Shown here: piece after piece, positions 23,866 through 37,300 of the stretch
Layout: every line of letters starts with the position of its first letter
Numbering within the stretch: the first letter of the stretch is position 1
Assembly: GCA_026936325.1 (NCBI GenBank)
Contig: JAPTHN010000101.1
Location: 853,501 to 917,500, forward strand
Direction of reading: 5' to 3'
Length of the DNA stretch: 64,000 bases
Origin: Platynereis dumerilii
Lineage: Eukaryota > Annelida > Polychaeta > Phyllodocida > Nereididae
Program-made: the position numbers and the translations under genes
Notes under the pieces: generated by a model
The model's database searches: none
Told to the model about the DNA's origin: nothing
What the model saw: only the letters and a program-made list of their open reading frames with translations

Positions 23866-24466
23866 TGTTGGACCATGTCACAAATTGCAACAAAAGTACC
23901 AAATAGCAATCTATTGCGCATGCTTACCAAACCCTTTTGATAAATCTGTGTAATCTATTGTGTCTTTGTACCAACAATTTCATTCTATATTAATTTTTTC
24001 GCAAATGACCAATAAAGAAGTTTAGTCTTTGTCTTGTCTCACTAATCAGTATAAGCTATTTATTTCATCTCTATAATCTATCCGTCTAATTCAATCTATC
24101 TATTTAATCCATAAAATTCATACATGAAATCCATCCTTCTTTATCGATGTAACTATCCAGAATCTATTCTTGTATAGATCTATCTATATTTCTATCTTCC
24201 TGTCTATCTTTCTATCTCTTTCTATCTCTTTCCAACTCTTTCGATCTATCTACTGGTATTTAACTATTCATTTATTTAGCTAGCAACCTGTCTATGTATA
24301 TTAATTTAGGCCTATCCATAAATACACCCATCCCTAAATTGCATTGAAATAGTAGGAAATTTACATATAACTGTTGAATTCCATGTTCTGTGACCTAGTA
24401 TTACGATAACATAAATTCCCAAGTCAGCAAAATAACCAATACACATCCAAATGTAACTCTGACATA

Positions 24467-24578
24467 GCAGGTGAGCTCATTTGCATACACAAAACACAAT
24501 ACACATAATTTTCAAAATGGTGGACAGCTCATTTGCATACACAAAACACAATACACATTATTTTCAAAATGGTGGACT
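24467..24578. repeat. Two-copy tandem duplication carrying an octamer
   Basis: A segment containing AGCTCATTTGCATACACAAA and ending AAAATGGTGGAC occurs twice back to back with hardly any change. Each copy holds the octamer ATTTGCAT. Confidence 0.8.
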
Positions 24579-24940
24579 GTAACACCCAAAAAAAAAACTC
24601 CAAGCTAAGAACTGATGAAAGGAGTACTTAGAATTATTTGAGATCAATACAAGTAGGCTGCAATGACAGCCCTGCATCTCTAGTTGTGGGCAATTTAACA
24701 TTTAGGAGATTATTTGAAATAAGCAAAGAGTTATTTTAGATTTTGTTCTCCAATTTTGAATTTCCCGCCTAAAGTTTACACTCTCTCACCCACTCTCTCA
24801 TACACTTTCTCATTAACTGCAAAAAATGGCGGTGTGTAAACACCTCCATTAAAAATGATGCTTTCATGTCAACAATTCCACAATTCTAAATTTTAAAGAT
24901 AAGTTTGGAAAGAAAAGGTTGTCAGAACTTTCGTAAAACA

Positions 24941-24946
24941 TTTATT
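24941..24946 (-). terminator. Candidate poly(A) signal of EPC
   Basis: The minus strand reads AATAAA about 380 bases past the EPC stop codon. Confidence 0.4.
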
Positions 24947-25326
24947 GATGGTATTAAAATGGCGACTGAAGCTTTATAGTCTAAACCAATCAATAGCTAG
25001 ATTTGAACGACTGATGCTAAAGTGGCGCTGCCAGGTGGCGACTTAACCTCAATTTGTGGCGCTGGCGTGGTGATTCATCTGTAGAGCTACGATTCCAAAT
25101 AGCTGTTGACGGTCGTACGTTGTAACTTGTACGACGCTGCTGCAAGATGCTAGTGGTCGCGCGACGAGTGCAATATTCTCTCGGCGGTGTCGGACCACCC
25201 CCGGTCCCTGGATTTCAAGGGTTCTCTGTCAGAGAAGCGATTTCTATGAACCCCTTTGTAGCTGCTACAAGCAAGACAGATGATGAGTTGTAATCTGACT
25301 CGACGGTCTGTCGGCTTACGAGGTAG

Positions 25327-28300
25327 TCAAGTCACTTCCATGGCAACCGACTGCTCCTTCAATCGAGACACAGCATCGTGGTTGTTGTCCCTGTAAGAAA
25401 AATTGGAGAATTAGCACAAGTTCATAAACACCTGTAAGTTGGAGAGAAATAAGTAAATATTTATTCAGCTAATAACATAACACAAACATGCATCAGAAAT
25501 TAATTATGGACAAACAGCTGCAGAACCATGTATCGAAACCATGTTTTCGATAAAAGATGATAATGCACAAGACAGACACAAGAGTTCATTCAAAATGTAT
25601 GTAAATTTTGTCAATGACTTGGTTACTCAAGTTTATTACTTATACAATTTAATTTCAACAACTTAAACCTAATTGAAACATCAATGAAATTATGGCCAAT
25701 CTGTAGTAAATTAAACATCGTTGAGTTCCCCTACACGCACTAGTAGTTTCAAATATCACATATAAAAACTTCAATAAATGCAAATATTTGTCAGTACTCA
25801 TTCACAAGAGTACAATTGAAGTGTCCATGAATTTCACCAGATCTTTCATCATACATTGTACCGGACAAGTCACAGGTTTCACAAGACTGACAAAAGAATA
25901 GGCTAGTACTTACGAAGCTGCAGTGATGATACTGCTGGCGTGGTCGTGCGACGGGGGCAGCTTGAGAAGAGCAGGGGTAGAGCCCGAGGAGGGAGGGTTA
26001 GTCACGACGGGGCTGACAGTGCTCACTTTATTGTTACCTATCACAGGAATGCTTGGAGTCCTTTTATAGTTGCTGCCTTCAATGGTAGAGGATAGAGGGG
26101 TCGCTAAGGGGTTGGGTAATTGGTTAGATAAGGGGAGAGGGTAGTTTAATGTGAGGACTGATGCTTGCGGCGATGTCGATAAGCCCGAGTTCTTCACTGC
26201 AAAATTAAGGTTAGATTCATCAGCTAGATATCACACATGTACACATCAGCACTGTAATATTTACATACATCACAAGTAAGTAGCCAAGATGTGGTAGTTC
26301 ACTGTGCTGGTCATTCAATGAGGGACTTTATTCTGTGGTTACCCTATTTTTTGTATTAAACGCCCGGTGGGCAGAAGTAACGATGAGATGGGAGATATAG
26401 TTTTTTGCATAAAAATTTTCATATTTTGATTAAAATTAGTTCATTATGGAGGGGTTGGGCTTTTATTAAGGGGTGTGCTTTTAATACAGAAAATACGGTA
26501 ACACCATTTTCTATCAGTGTCAAAAATCTCTTAAAGTGAAGATGATTGCAACTAACATTAAATCCATAAAACTTCCATAATACAATCCATTTTCGATTTC
26601 TCAATTGAGAGAAGCATCGTTAAAGATTTAAGTTCACAGTTCACACATTTTGACTTTTATTATTATATAATTATATATAGAAATTTGTAGAATATACTCA
26701 CAGTCAGACGAGGGACCGTTGCTCAGCGCCGAAGAGAGGGACGTAGGGAGCGACGAGGAACTGGAGAAAGACGGAACAGAGGACAAGGATGCTGCCAGGG
26801 ACGAAGAAGAGCTTGACGTGCTACTTTGTTGTTGACTTAAATGACTACTTAAATGTCCGAGTAATTGGCTGGAGCGACAAGATGCAGGGATACTGGAATT
26901 GTTTGAGGAGTTCCCGGGGTTTCCGGGAATTCCGGAGTGTTGTCCGGGCGTTCCGGATGCCGATAAGTTACTGGAGCTGCTACCGGAGATTCCAGGGTTA
27001 CTCCCGGCGGCTGCGGAACCGGAATTGCTCCCAGAAGCAGTAGAGTTGTTGCTGTTTCCGGGCGTACCAGATCCAGACTGTCCGTGAGAACCAGGATTAT
27101 TACCGTGCGACCCGGATGAGTTAGAGAAGTGAGAGTTACTGCTATTGTTACTGCTACTGTTGTTGGGAGGCTTGGGGAGGCTGACGGGGTTAGAAGTCAA
27201 CAGTTCCTGTGTGCTGTTGCACACAGCGGAGGCGGCAAAGCGAGCAGTGGCCTTGTCGAGGGTAAACCGAGACGTGGGTTGTGAGGAGAAGGAGTGGTCA
27301 AGGTCGAAGCTACTGTCCAATTCTGACGACTCTTGTTTCATCATCTCCTCCTGCTGGTGTCTCTGCATGGCCAGCAACTGCTCTTGGTGCCATTGGAAAC
27401 TCTCCGCATTAAAGTCACTACTATGCACAGACGTCGGAGATAAACTCCCTCCGTTGCTGTCTTCTTCTGTGGGGGTCTGAGGTCGGAAATGTGGTCTGCA
27501 AACAAGTACAACCATTTCAGTTAGTCCATTTGTTTTTAACGACCCAGCATTAATACATAGAGGCTATTTAGATTATTTTACAAGCACATCATATTCAAGG
27601 TTATTTAACAAGACAACTACTTTTGCTTCTATTTCATAGCGAGAAAATGTTCATGGTTCATGACCATAATTAGAATCCCAAATAATATATTTTGGACTGA
27701 AAACAATGGGAAAGTTATGAATATATTTTTTGTTCTATATTCCTAATAATATGGCCAAAAGAAGTTTTCAAGAAAGTGTATGATAGATAGTCATTTCTCA
27801 AAATGCCAAAATCAATTTGAGTTGAGACATAGTACACCAATGGCAACGACAAATGAGAAGTATTATTAGGCCAACTCTGAGTGAGCGAGTTTGTGTTTTA
27901 CGCCCCATCAGCACCAGTGTGGGCTATTTAGAGGCAATAGGCCAACTCTGAACAAAGATTAATTAGCTGAAGAAATACAGTGCAGGCAGACTTGATTCCA
28001 GGAAACAAACAAGAATCCGCGGATTCAAAGCCTGGCTCAAGTAGCAGTGATGACGGCAAAATATGTAGCAATGCTGGTGAAATAGTTAAGTCTACCTTAT
28101 GGTTTGGAAATGGCAGAGAAAGGTGGCTCTGAATTGCGGCAAGTGAAGTGTTGTTATTGTGGTTGTTCCATGTACAAAATAATATCCAAATAACCATGAA
28201 AAGAATGTGTACGATTTTTTAAAATCTTGAAGTCGCCCAATTTTTTTTTAATGTAGGAAAACAATTTTTTTCTTTTTTTTAATTTAGGAAAAAATATTGT

Positions 28301-31300
28301 AAAACTTAGAACAAAAAATGTTTAAATTTGAAAAACAGAAGTTGCCCGATTTCCTCTTTTTGAAAATAAAATAAAATCAGTGTAAATTGAAAAAAAGTTG
28401 AATTTTTTTCAAATCTTGGAGGGAAAAAAATTCGCAAAAAAAAAATTTTCGAAATTGAAAAAAAAAAGTAATTTCCATACATCTAGCTACCCTAACAAAC
28501 CAATAAAACACAAAAACAGATATATTGAACCTATAGTTATTGAACAGTAGCGTTGACAGACAATATTTTCAGACCATTACTCTTAGATTAGCCTGGTGAG
28601 CCAGGCTAACAAAATCCAGAACAGTCAGCGAGGTGATGAATTCTCAGTTTCTAGACATGTAACAATTTCCCAAAATAAGAGCATAATCTCAATCATCATG
28701 CATCATTATCTTCTCAATTACGAACTCGACTTGACTTACATTTTGTGATCTCTGATATATTTGGTGAGATCCGAGAGGTAGGGCTTGTGGGGAGGGGGGC
28801 TGGTACTGTAGTCCAACTGAGTGAGCTGATCGTCCCAGTCGCTGTAGCCTCGGTCGATCCATACCCTGCAAACGGATAATCACATGTTAATAGGGGTGTC
28901 ACGAAATTTCGATACATCGATATATCGCGATATTTTGCTTTGAGATACACATAATATCGTATCGTGGCCCATGTACCGAGATACTCACTTTATTAAAAAG
29001 AACACAGAAAAGCACCCCAAACAGCTGTCAAAGTCGTAACATTTTTGCAAAATTGTTTCCCTCCTGAATGGAGGTGTCTCAGAAATTTGCGCCCAATTAA
29101 AATTCATGCACTCGGAACATTGCTGCCACCTTGTGGAAATCAAGTTTTTGTTTGTCAGAAAGCTGGTTCTTGCTCTATGCACTATAACCTGTAATATCGT
29201 ATCGTGCATCGCATCGTGGCCTTGGTATCGAGGTATGTATTGTATCGTGGGATAGGTGTATCGTTGCACCCCTACATGTTAATATCTGTAAACATATTAT
29301 AATCAATGATCCTCACATATACAAGCCCTTATACGAGCATGGGAAATCAAAAGTCACTTTGTTGCAAATTAAACCTCAGCTGCCTATTTCTTAGACAATC
29401 AAGTTTACACTCTGAGAAAATGCCTCTAAAATTTGAAGTGGAAAATTCAGAAATACAAAGTTGAGAATTCTCTCGCTTGAGATCTCGCGAAAGTTGACGC
29501 AGCATTTTTCTAAATGGCGGACAAGAGCGACAAAAACTAGAATGGTGTGCATGAGATGCACAAACAGAGCTCTGCTACCAGTACATGACACCATGCTAAG
29601 TGGGGCAGCCAAGGAGGTTGGGCCATGTCCGCGGGGGTAAGTCCCCATGTCCGAGGGGGTAAGTCCCCATGTCCGAGGGGGTAAGTCCCCATGTCCGAGG
29701 GGGTAAGTCCCCATGTCCGCGGGGGTAAGTCCCCATGTCCGCGGGGGTAAGTCCCCATGTCCGCGGGGGTAAGTCCCCATGTCCGCGGGGGTAAGTCCCC
29801 ATGTCCGCGGGGGTAAGTCCCCAAGTCCGCGGGGGTAAGTCCCCATGTCCGAGGGGGTAAGTCCCCATGTCCGAGGGGGTAAGTCCCCATGTCCGCGGGG
29901 GTAAGTCCCCATGTCCGCGGGGGTAAGTCCCCATGTCCGCGGGGGTAAGTCCCCATGTCCGCGGGGGTAAGTCCCCATGTCCGCGGGGGTAAGTCCCCAT
30001 GTCCGAGGGGGTAAGTCCCCATGTCCGAGGGGGTAAGTCCCCATGTCCGCGGGGGTAAGTCCCCATGTCCGCGGGGGTAAGTCCCCATGTCCGCGGGGGT
30101 AAGTCCCCATGTCCGCGGGGGTAAGTCCCCATGTCCGAGGGGGTAAGTCCCCATGTCCGAGGGGGTAAGTCCCCATGTCCGCGGGGGTAAGTCCCCATGT
30201 CCGCGGGGGTAAGTCCCCATGTCCGCGGGGGTAAGTCCCCATGTCCGCGGGGGTAAGTCCCCATGTCCGCGGGGGTAAGTCCCCAAGTCCGCGGGGGTAA
30301 GTCCCCATGTCCGCGGGGGTAAGTCCCCATGTCCGAGGGGGTAAGTCCCCATGTCCGCGGGGGTAAGTCCCCATGTCCGCGGGGGTAAGTCCCCATGTCC
30401 GCGGGGTTAAGTCCACATGTCAGGGGGGGTAAGTCCACATGTCAGGGGGGTAAGGCCCCATGTCCGCGGGGGTAAGTCCCCATGTCCGCGGGGGTAAGTC
30501 CCCATGTCCGCGGGGGTAAGTCCCCATGTCCGAGGGGGTAAGTCCCCATGTCCGCGGGGGTAAGTCCCCATGTCCGAGGGGTAAGTCCCCATGTCCGAGG
30601 GGGTAAGTCCCCATGTCCGAGGGGGTAAGTCCCCATGTCCGCGGGGGTAAGTCCCCATGTCCGCGGGGGTAAGTCCCCATGTCCGCGGGGGTAAGTCCCC
30701 ATGTCCGCGGGGGTAAGCCCCCATGTCCGCGGGGTAAGCCCCCATGTCCGCGGAGGTAAGCCCCCATGTCCGCGGGGGTAAGCCCCCATGTCCGCGGGGG
30801 TAAGCCCCCATGTCCGCGGGGGAAAGCCCCAATGTCCGCGGGGGTAAGTCCCCATGTTCGCGGGGGTAAGTCCCCATGTCCGAGGGGGTAAGTCCCCATG
30901 TCCGCGGGGGTAAGTCCCCATGTCTGCGGGCGTAAGTCCCCATGTCCGCGGGGGGGTATGTCCCCATGTCCGCGGGGGTAAGTCCCCATGTCAGCGGGGG
31001 TAAGTCCCCATGTCCGCGGGGGTAAGTCCCCATGTCCGCGGGGGTAAGTCCCCATGTCCGAGGGGGTAAGTCTCCATGTCCGCGGGGGTAAGTCCCCATG
31101 TCCGCGGGGGTAAGTCCCCATGTCCGCGGGGGGTATGTCCCCATGTCCGCGGGGGTAAGTCCCCATGTCCGCGGGGGTAAGTCCCCATGTCCGCGGGGGT
31201 AAGTCCCCATGTCCGCGGGGGTAAGTCTCCATGTCCCCGGGAGTATGTCCCCATGTCCCCGGGGGCCGTGTCCCCATGTCCCCGGGGGCCGTGTCCCCAT

Positions 31301-34300
31301 GTCCCCGGGGGCCGTTTCCCCATGTAGTGGTCGCCCCCTCCTTAGTAGAGATTAAATGGTCGCCCCCTTATCCTATGTATCTATCTATGTATCTATCTAT
31401 GTATCTATATATGTATCTATCTGTGTATCTATGTATCTATGTATCTATGTATCTATGTATCTATGTATCTGTGTATCTGTGTATCTATGTATCTGTGTAT
31501 CTGTGTATCTATGTATCTATGTATCTATCTATCTTAGCACATCATCATCATTGATTGGCATCATTGATTGGCATCATTGATTGGCATCATTGATTGGCAT
31601 CATTGATTGCCATCATTGATTGCCATGTGATGGCGCGAAATGGAGAGCAGCGCCGCTAGCGGCGACTTTTTGTACTAGTCTTAGTGCCTGCTGACACGGG
31701 ACTCGCATCTGGGGCAGCCAGGATCAACAAAAGCTATGCTACTCTCGTAGCAGAGCTAATTCAGAATTCGGTCGTTTTGAAGGAATAACCCTTGATAATT
31801 TAGTATATTCCAATATAAGACGCAGCCCGTCTATTAGGGCCCTGCACGGGACGGGAACGGGACCGAACTTGACAAAATTTTGCGGGAGTGGGTCAAAATT
31901 GGGAAAATTTTATCATTGTAATGCCTAGAACGGGACGGGAGCAGATTTGGAAAGAACGGGCGGGAGTGAGACAAAAATCTAGTCCAGTGCAGGGCCCTAC
32001 CGTCTATAGGCCAAAATTCTAGCTATCAAAAGTGCAATTTTTACGCTGGTATATATAGTAGGCCAATAAAACATTTTATTTCTTACCTGCCGCCCCTGCC
32101 AACTCTCCTTCGAGCAAAGCCCACGCATCTCCTCGGTTGAGATAACGACAGTAAAGAGAACCTAAAACGCTTGTCACCCGGCCCGCCCTCCTCCGGGCTG
32201 CACCAGGGCCAGTTGCCAAAGTCCTCAGTGAGAGGCTGAAAAGAAAGATATAGAATAAGAATAAGGCACAGGTTGCACAGATCCAATGTCTTCAGAGTTG
32301 CATGCTGTACGGAAAAAAATCAATGCTCATTGGTGGTACAAGATTCAAAGAGTGGACACTGTACAGAATTTGAGCAGAATTTACAGTATAAGAAATTATT
32401 CAGGTTCAAATATTTGGAAAGTTTTTAGGCATCTCTCTCAAGCATCGTACTGCAAACATGGAGAGACTAAATATTACGATATTATAGAATGTTCAACTGA
32501 CAACAAGCAATAAGTTGCCAACTTTTAATCAGCGCTTTTCCTAAGTCCAAAATTCAATTAGACACAAAGGCCAATTTTCAGTGAAATGCATGGATATGTG
32601 GCTAATTTCCATATGGCTAGGAAAAGCACTGTCTAAGACTTTATTAACCTCAAATTTTGAGAGAATATTGGCACAAGCAAAATCTAAATATCCAAAAGCC
32701 ACTCACCGCATGGTAACTGCAGTTGGCCTTTCTCCTGAATGCGTATATCCCATCAGGGTCATCATCCTGCTCTTGGTCCGAGGGGGATACAGGCTGCAAA
32801 TACAAAACATCAGTTAACTTTTCAGAGCATTTCAATGATTAAGAAAACCTGCCATAGTACCATTATCAGAAACACACATTATGATGTTTTCGGACAGAAG
32901 GATAAAATACAATCAAATAGATTTAAATCAAAGCTCATGATAAACATTGAGAGCATATTATAATCAAAGACTTTTTCAGAAGCTGCAGTACAGTCCAACA
33001 CTAAGAGCAACGTATTAGTACATTTCAAGAGGAACGTCCTTAGGTGTGAAAAGCCCACCGGCGTCCCTGTCCATGTACAGGGGCTTATCTAGAAATGGCC
33101 AGAGGGGGGTGGGGCCATTACATGGGGTGAATACGGGGCTCTCCACGGCTTTTCCTATCTCTTCCATGTTTATTTTGGGCCCAATGTCCCCCCCCCCTAA
33201 ATACGCCACTGTCCATGTAAAAAATTTTAAAACAACTCTTTCACATGTTCTTATACTCACAGATAAGCCCTCCTCCTCTGAGCTGTACTGGTCCACGTGG
33301 GGTATATCCACCTCGCTGTACTGGGGCAGTTGACGTTGGGGTTCCGTCTTTGGTACTTTGTGCTTCTTTGGTTTTCTCGGTTGGTATCTTTTTCTCGGAA
33401 CTTGGGCCGTGGGTTCCTGCAATATGAAGAGTCAGTATAAATCAAAATGTAAAGTACAAGTTAACTTTAGTTTTAAAGAAATTCCAGAGTTACTGAAAGC
33501 ATGGCCTGGCTGTTGACACCAAGTTAGATTTAAAAGTTTTTCATCTACCTCTCTTGTAATAGAAAATTGCTTCAAGCAATAAGATAAAGGCATATGTATT
33601 TTACATTCAAGACCCTTGACAGTACACCATCAGGATACTGATAATAAAATTTTGAAGTCACTTTCAAGTTTCTTAAATATTAAAGATGTATATTTTTTAA
33701 TTTGATCCACATAAATGAGAAAAGTATGGTATCACTGACATGACTCTTTCAATAATTTGTCTTGAAGTTAATGAATTTACAGAAACAACTTGAGGAACGA
33801 ACAGGACTCCACCGGCAATTTTTGAAATGCCACACAGCTAGAACCAGTCAGACTGAGCTGCGGACACAATTACTTAGAATTCAAACTAAACATGATCTAC
33901 AGATCTATAACAAAACATTGACTAATGGCCAGGACAAATAGTATTAAAGTCCTCATAACTACACAGTAAAAACTTACCCGTCCCCACTTGATATCTGGAG
34001 GTGGAATAGGAATATAGGAGGGCAACGTGTGACGTTTGGCAAGGGCCTCTTGCAGGGATGTGCCACTCCAGTCCTGCATCTGGTATCTCTTGTCAAATAT
34101 TTCTATCGTCAATTGCAGTAATTCCTTTTTACTCTTCTCCCGCCTCTTCATGAGCTCCAAGATCGTCCTGGAAGATGAAATTCCAATGAAATATTTGCAA
34201 ACAAAATGCTAGAGAAGGATAATTGAAGTTTGCGTTTGGATTCTACTGCATTCTGTATTGTATTCATTTACTCACAAGCAAACGTACATCATATCATTTC

Positions 34301-37300
34301 TGATGAACTGTCCAAGTGTCAATATGGTCAAGTACTAAATTTGAGAAAACTTCAATTCACAGAAATTACGAAATACAACTCCATGCCAAACTAGGCAGTG
34401 ATAACAGCAACAGTAATCTTTAAATAGCCTTTAAAAATGATGCTGAGCACTGAAAGAGTCCCTTAATAGGGTCATGACATAGTGAGGAGTCCTCTGGGGA
34501 TGAAGTCATCGAGAGTCCTCAACACATGGTAATTACCGCGACTGATAGAGGATTAGTGAAAAGGGAGATGGCTACGAGATGCGCTCGGTTCTACTTACAA
34601 AGCCTTATTGAGGTCCCTCCTGAGTTTCAGCATCTTCTCGTAAGACGTTTCATCATTCTTTCGGTTCTGAAAAACACAAAAATAATTGTAACATTAATTT
34701 TATAGCCTGGGACTCCTGAGGTAGACAAATACATAGCACAATGTCAAGCTACTTATATAAATGATGATCTCCCAAGATAAATTCTATATTCCATTTAATT
34801 TGAAGTTGTCAGAAATTAATATAATATCACAACCAGATTTAAGGACAAGTTGAGAACGTCGCATCAGGATTGGGTTCAAATAAAGTTAAAATTATTTAAA
34901 TACTAATAGAAATACTTCCAATCTTTCTGAACACAAATACAAATACAGTTTAGCTCAAAATCATCTAAATTCAAATGCAAATACTTCTAATTCTTCCAAA
35001 TACAAATACTCAAATTTTGAAATTATTAATGCGAATACAAATATCTTTGAAAATACTTTCAATTATTCCATCTTAGAACTTCAAACTTGTCTTTTTAAAT
35101 TGTCTCCGATCTAACTCCAGCTGTTGTTTTATATGAATACAACACACTTTTGTGTCTTTATGTTAAAAACAGTTTCAACAAGCAATATTATTTCAATTTT
35201 TCTTTATATTATCAAGTTATTTTTAAATATCTTTCGAAATCGATAAATTTATATATATTATCATTATAAACATGTAGAAATGTTTATCTTATTCTTAATT
35301 GACTAAAAATGATATTTTGCACATAAATAAATAAATATTGAGATAAATATTTCGGAAATAAATCTAGTAATTCTTGGCTAAATAGCGAAGTTTCACTAAT
35401 TCGCTTGTGATGTTCACTTCTCTTGGTGATGATGTTAACGCTGTCGCTGCGAATATAAAAATAACGTGGAAGCATTTTAATCCAAAATAATTTTTCCACA
35501 AAATTCTTCCCCCCACCCCAAATTTTTTTTCTTCACAATTTTCATAAATTTTCATTGCGACCAGAATCCTTTCGGTCTCAGACCGGGCTCAAAACAGGTG
35601 CCTCTTTGTCAGACAGAATGTCTGACATAAGCTTGACAATCCCTATAAGCTGCAGTCATTGGAGATGACCAATTCATGCTGCGCGGCTGCAAACCCTCTT
35701 CATTGATAGGCAGGGTTGGTAGGGAGCAGAGTTCTCATCACTAAGGATGAGTGTATATAGCCGCTTTTGGCCTTCTTGCACCAGTGAGGTCCTAACCCTG
35801 AGCAATCAAAGAAGGAAATAACGAATTCAAATCATTTCAGTTCGGACATTGAAAAGCATCATCTTCTCACCTTTCTCGTCTGCATCTTTTCTGTTCTTCG
35901 TCGGAACGCCACATACGGGTCACTCGAAGATGAGCCATCACGCTTCTCCGTCTTGACTTGAGGTATCAGACGCTGTTGCTGCAAAGGAGAAAGACGAATC
36001 AAATTAAAATCAGCACTTGCAAAAATATAATTTATTAAAGACTAGAAATTAACAACAGGCGAACAAATAATATCAATCTTTCAAGCTCAATTAGCTCATT
36101 TTAGTATAAGAGATTCTGTTAGTTAAAGTCACCAGATTTTTTATTCGTCATGCATTTACTATTTTTTTCAGTGGATTTGTATTTATTCTTACTTCCTGAG
36201 CCAGCCCGATAAGCACATTCCTTCTTCTGGTACCGTAATAAACATACACAGTTAAATACAGGCTTTTATTTACCTTATTCAAGCGCTTGTTGAGCCAGTA
36301 GTCGTAAACAGCAATAATGAGATCGTCATCCTCCTTCAGCAAAGCTTTCGCTTCCTGCAGAGTCACCACCTGTAAGAAACACAACGTGATTGTTCAAGTG
36401 AAAGAAAAGTGATTTTTGAAAAAGAATTTTGATAGAACAATAATTATTGGCAATACATCATGATGGATGGATGATTGGGGCTTTATGTCCCGTATTTAGG
36501 CACTTGGTAGGCTAATTAGGACAGGAGGATGGATGGATGATTGGGGCTTTACGTCCTATATTTATGCACTTGGTAGGCTAATTAGGACAGGAAGAGGACA
36601 CGGCAATGAGGCGAAGGAAGATTGAAACAGCCGTCCAACATAGGCCCAGGTGACCCGGCAAGAGCTGGATTCGAACCCTGGACCCAGCGATTGGCAGTCC
36701 AGCACGCTACCACTAGACCAACCCTCCCCCCAATTAGGAAAGGAGGACACGGCAATGAGGTGAAGGATGATTTAACAGCCGTCCAACATGCCCAGGTGAC
36801 CCAGCAAGAGCTTGATTCGAACCCTGGACCAAGCGATTGGCAGTCCAGCACGCTACCACTAGACCAACCCTCCCCCGACAATGCATCAGGGACCCCCAAA
36901 ATCTTTACTCATTACGGCCGAGATGTACCACGAGATAGATTCAAGAAATGACACACATCTCAATCAAGTCGCCACAAGTGCCATCACAACTGAAATGATG
37001 TGTAATCTACAACATTTTAGCAAGAATTAAGGCCAAAATATGACTTAAGACAATTTTTTGCTTCTCTGTGACGGTATGACCACATTTTTTGTCATGACAT
37101 TCCATGAATATTACATGACTGTGGACACAATGAATGCTTGTCTTCTTCCAGACTTCACTCAATCACTCTCCCAATTAATTTCACTTCTTGCACATACCAT
37201 TTGGCCACTGCCCTTCTCCAGCCTGTCCATCATGTTCTCGAACTGGATGGGAGTGACTTCCATCTTCTTGGCTTGTTTATTGAGCCATGTCTCGTCCTCA

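Larger units (their letters stand above)
21691..25326. other. Gene-free stretch downstream of EPC
   Basis: I see no exon here. The stretch holds a GATA tract (23099-23127), SINE remnants and a 24.5 kb duplication listed separately, and the presumed EPC 3' UTR at its right end. Confidence 0.45.

Noticed and set aside
26789-27480. Plus-strand open frames opposite EPC exon 12
   Set aside because: They are antisense shadows of the Ser/Asn/Gly-rich EPC exon.
29391-31323. Several open frames of 110-341 residues on the minus strand, rich in PADMGTYPRGHGDLPPRTWG-like cycles
   Set aside because: They are the 22-bp minisatellite read in three frames. All frames are open because the unit lacks stops on that strand and 22 is not a multiple of 3. 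The array lies in an EPC intron.
29623-31326. Regular 22-bp repeats as a possible CRISPR array
   Set aside because: There are no unique spacers; units are directly adjacent, and the context is a split animal gene.
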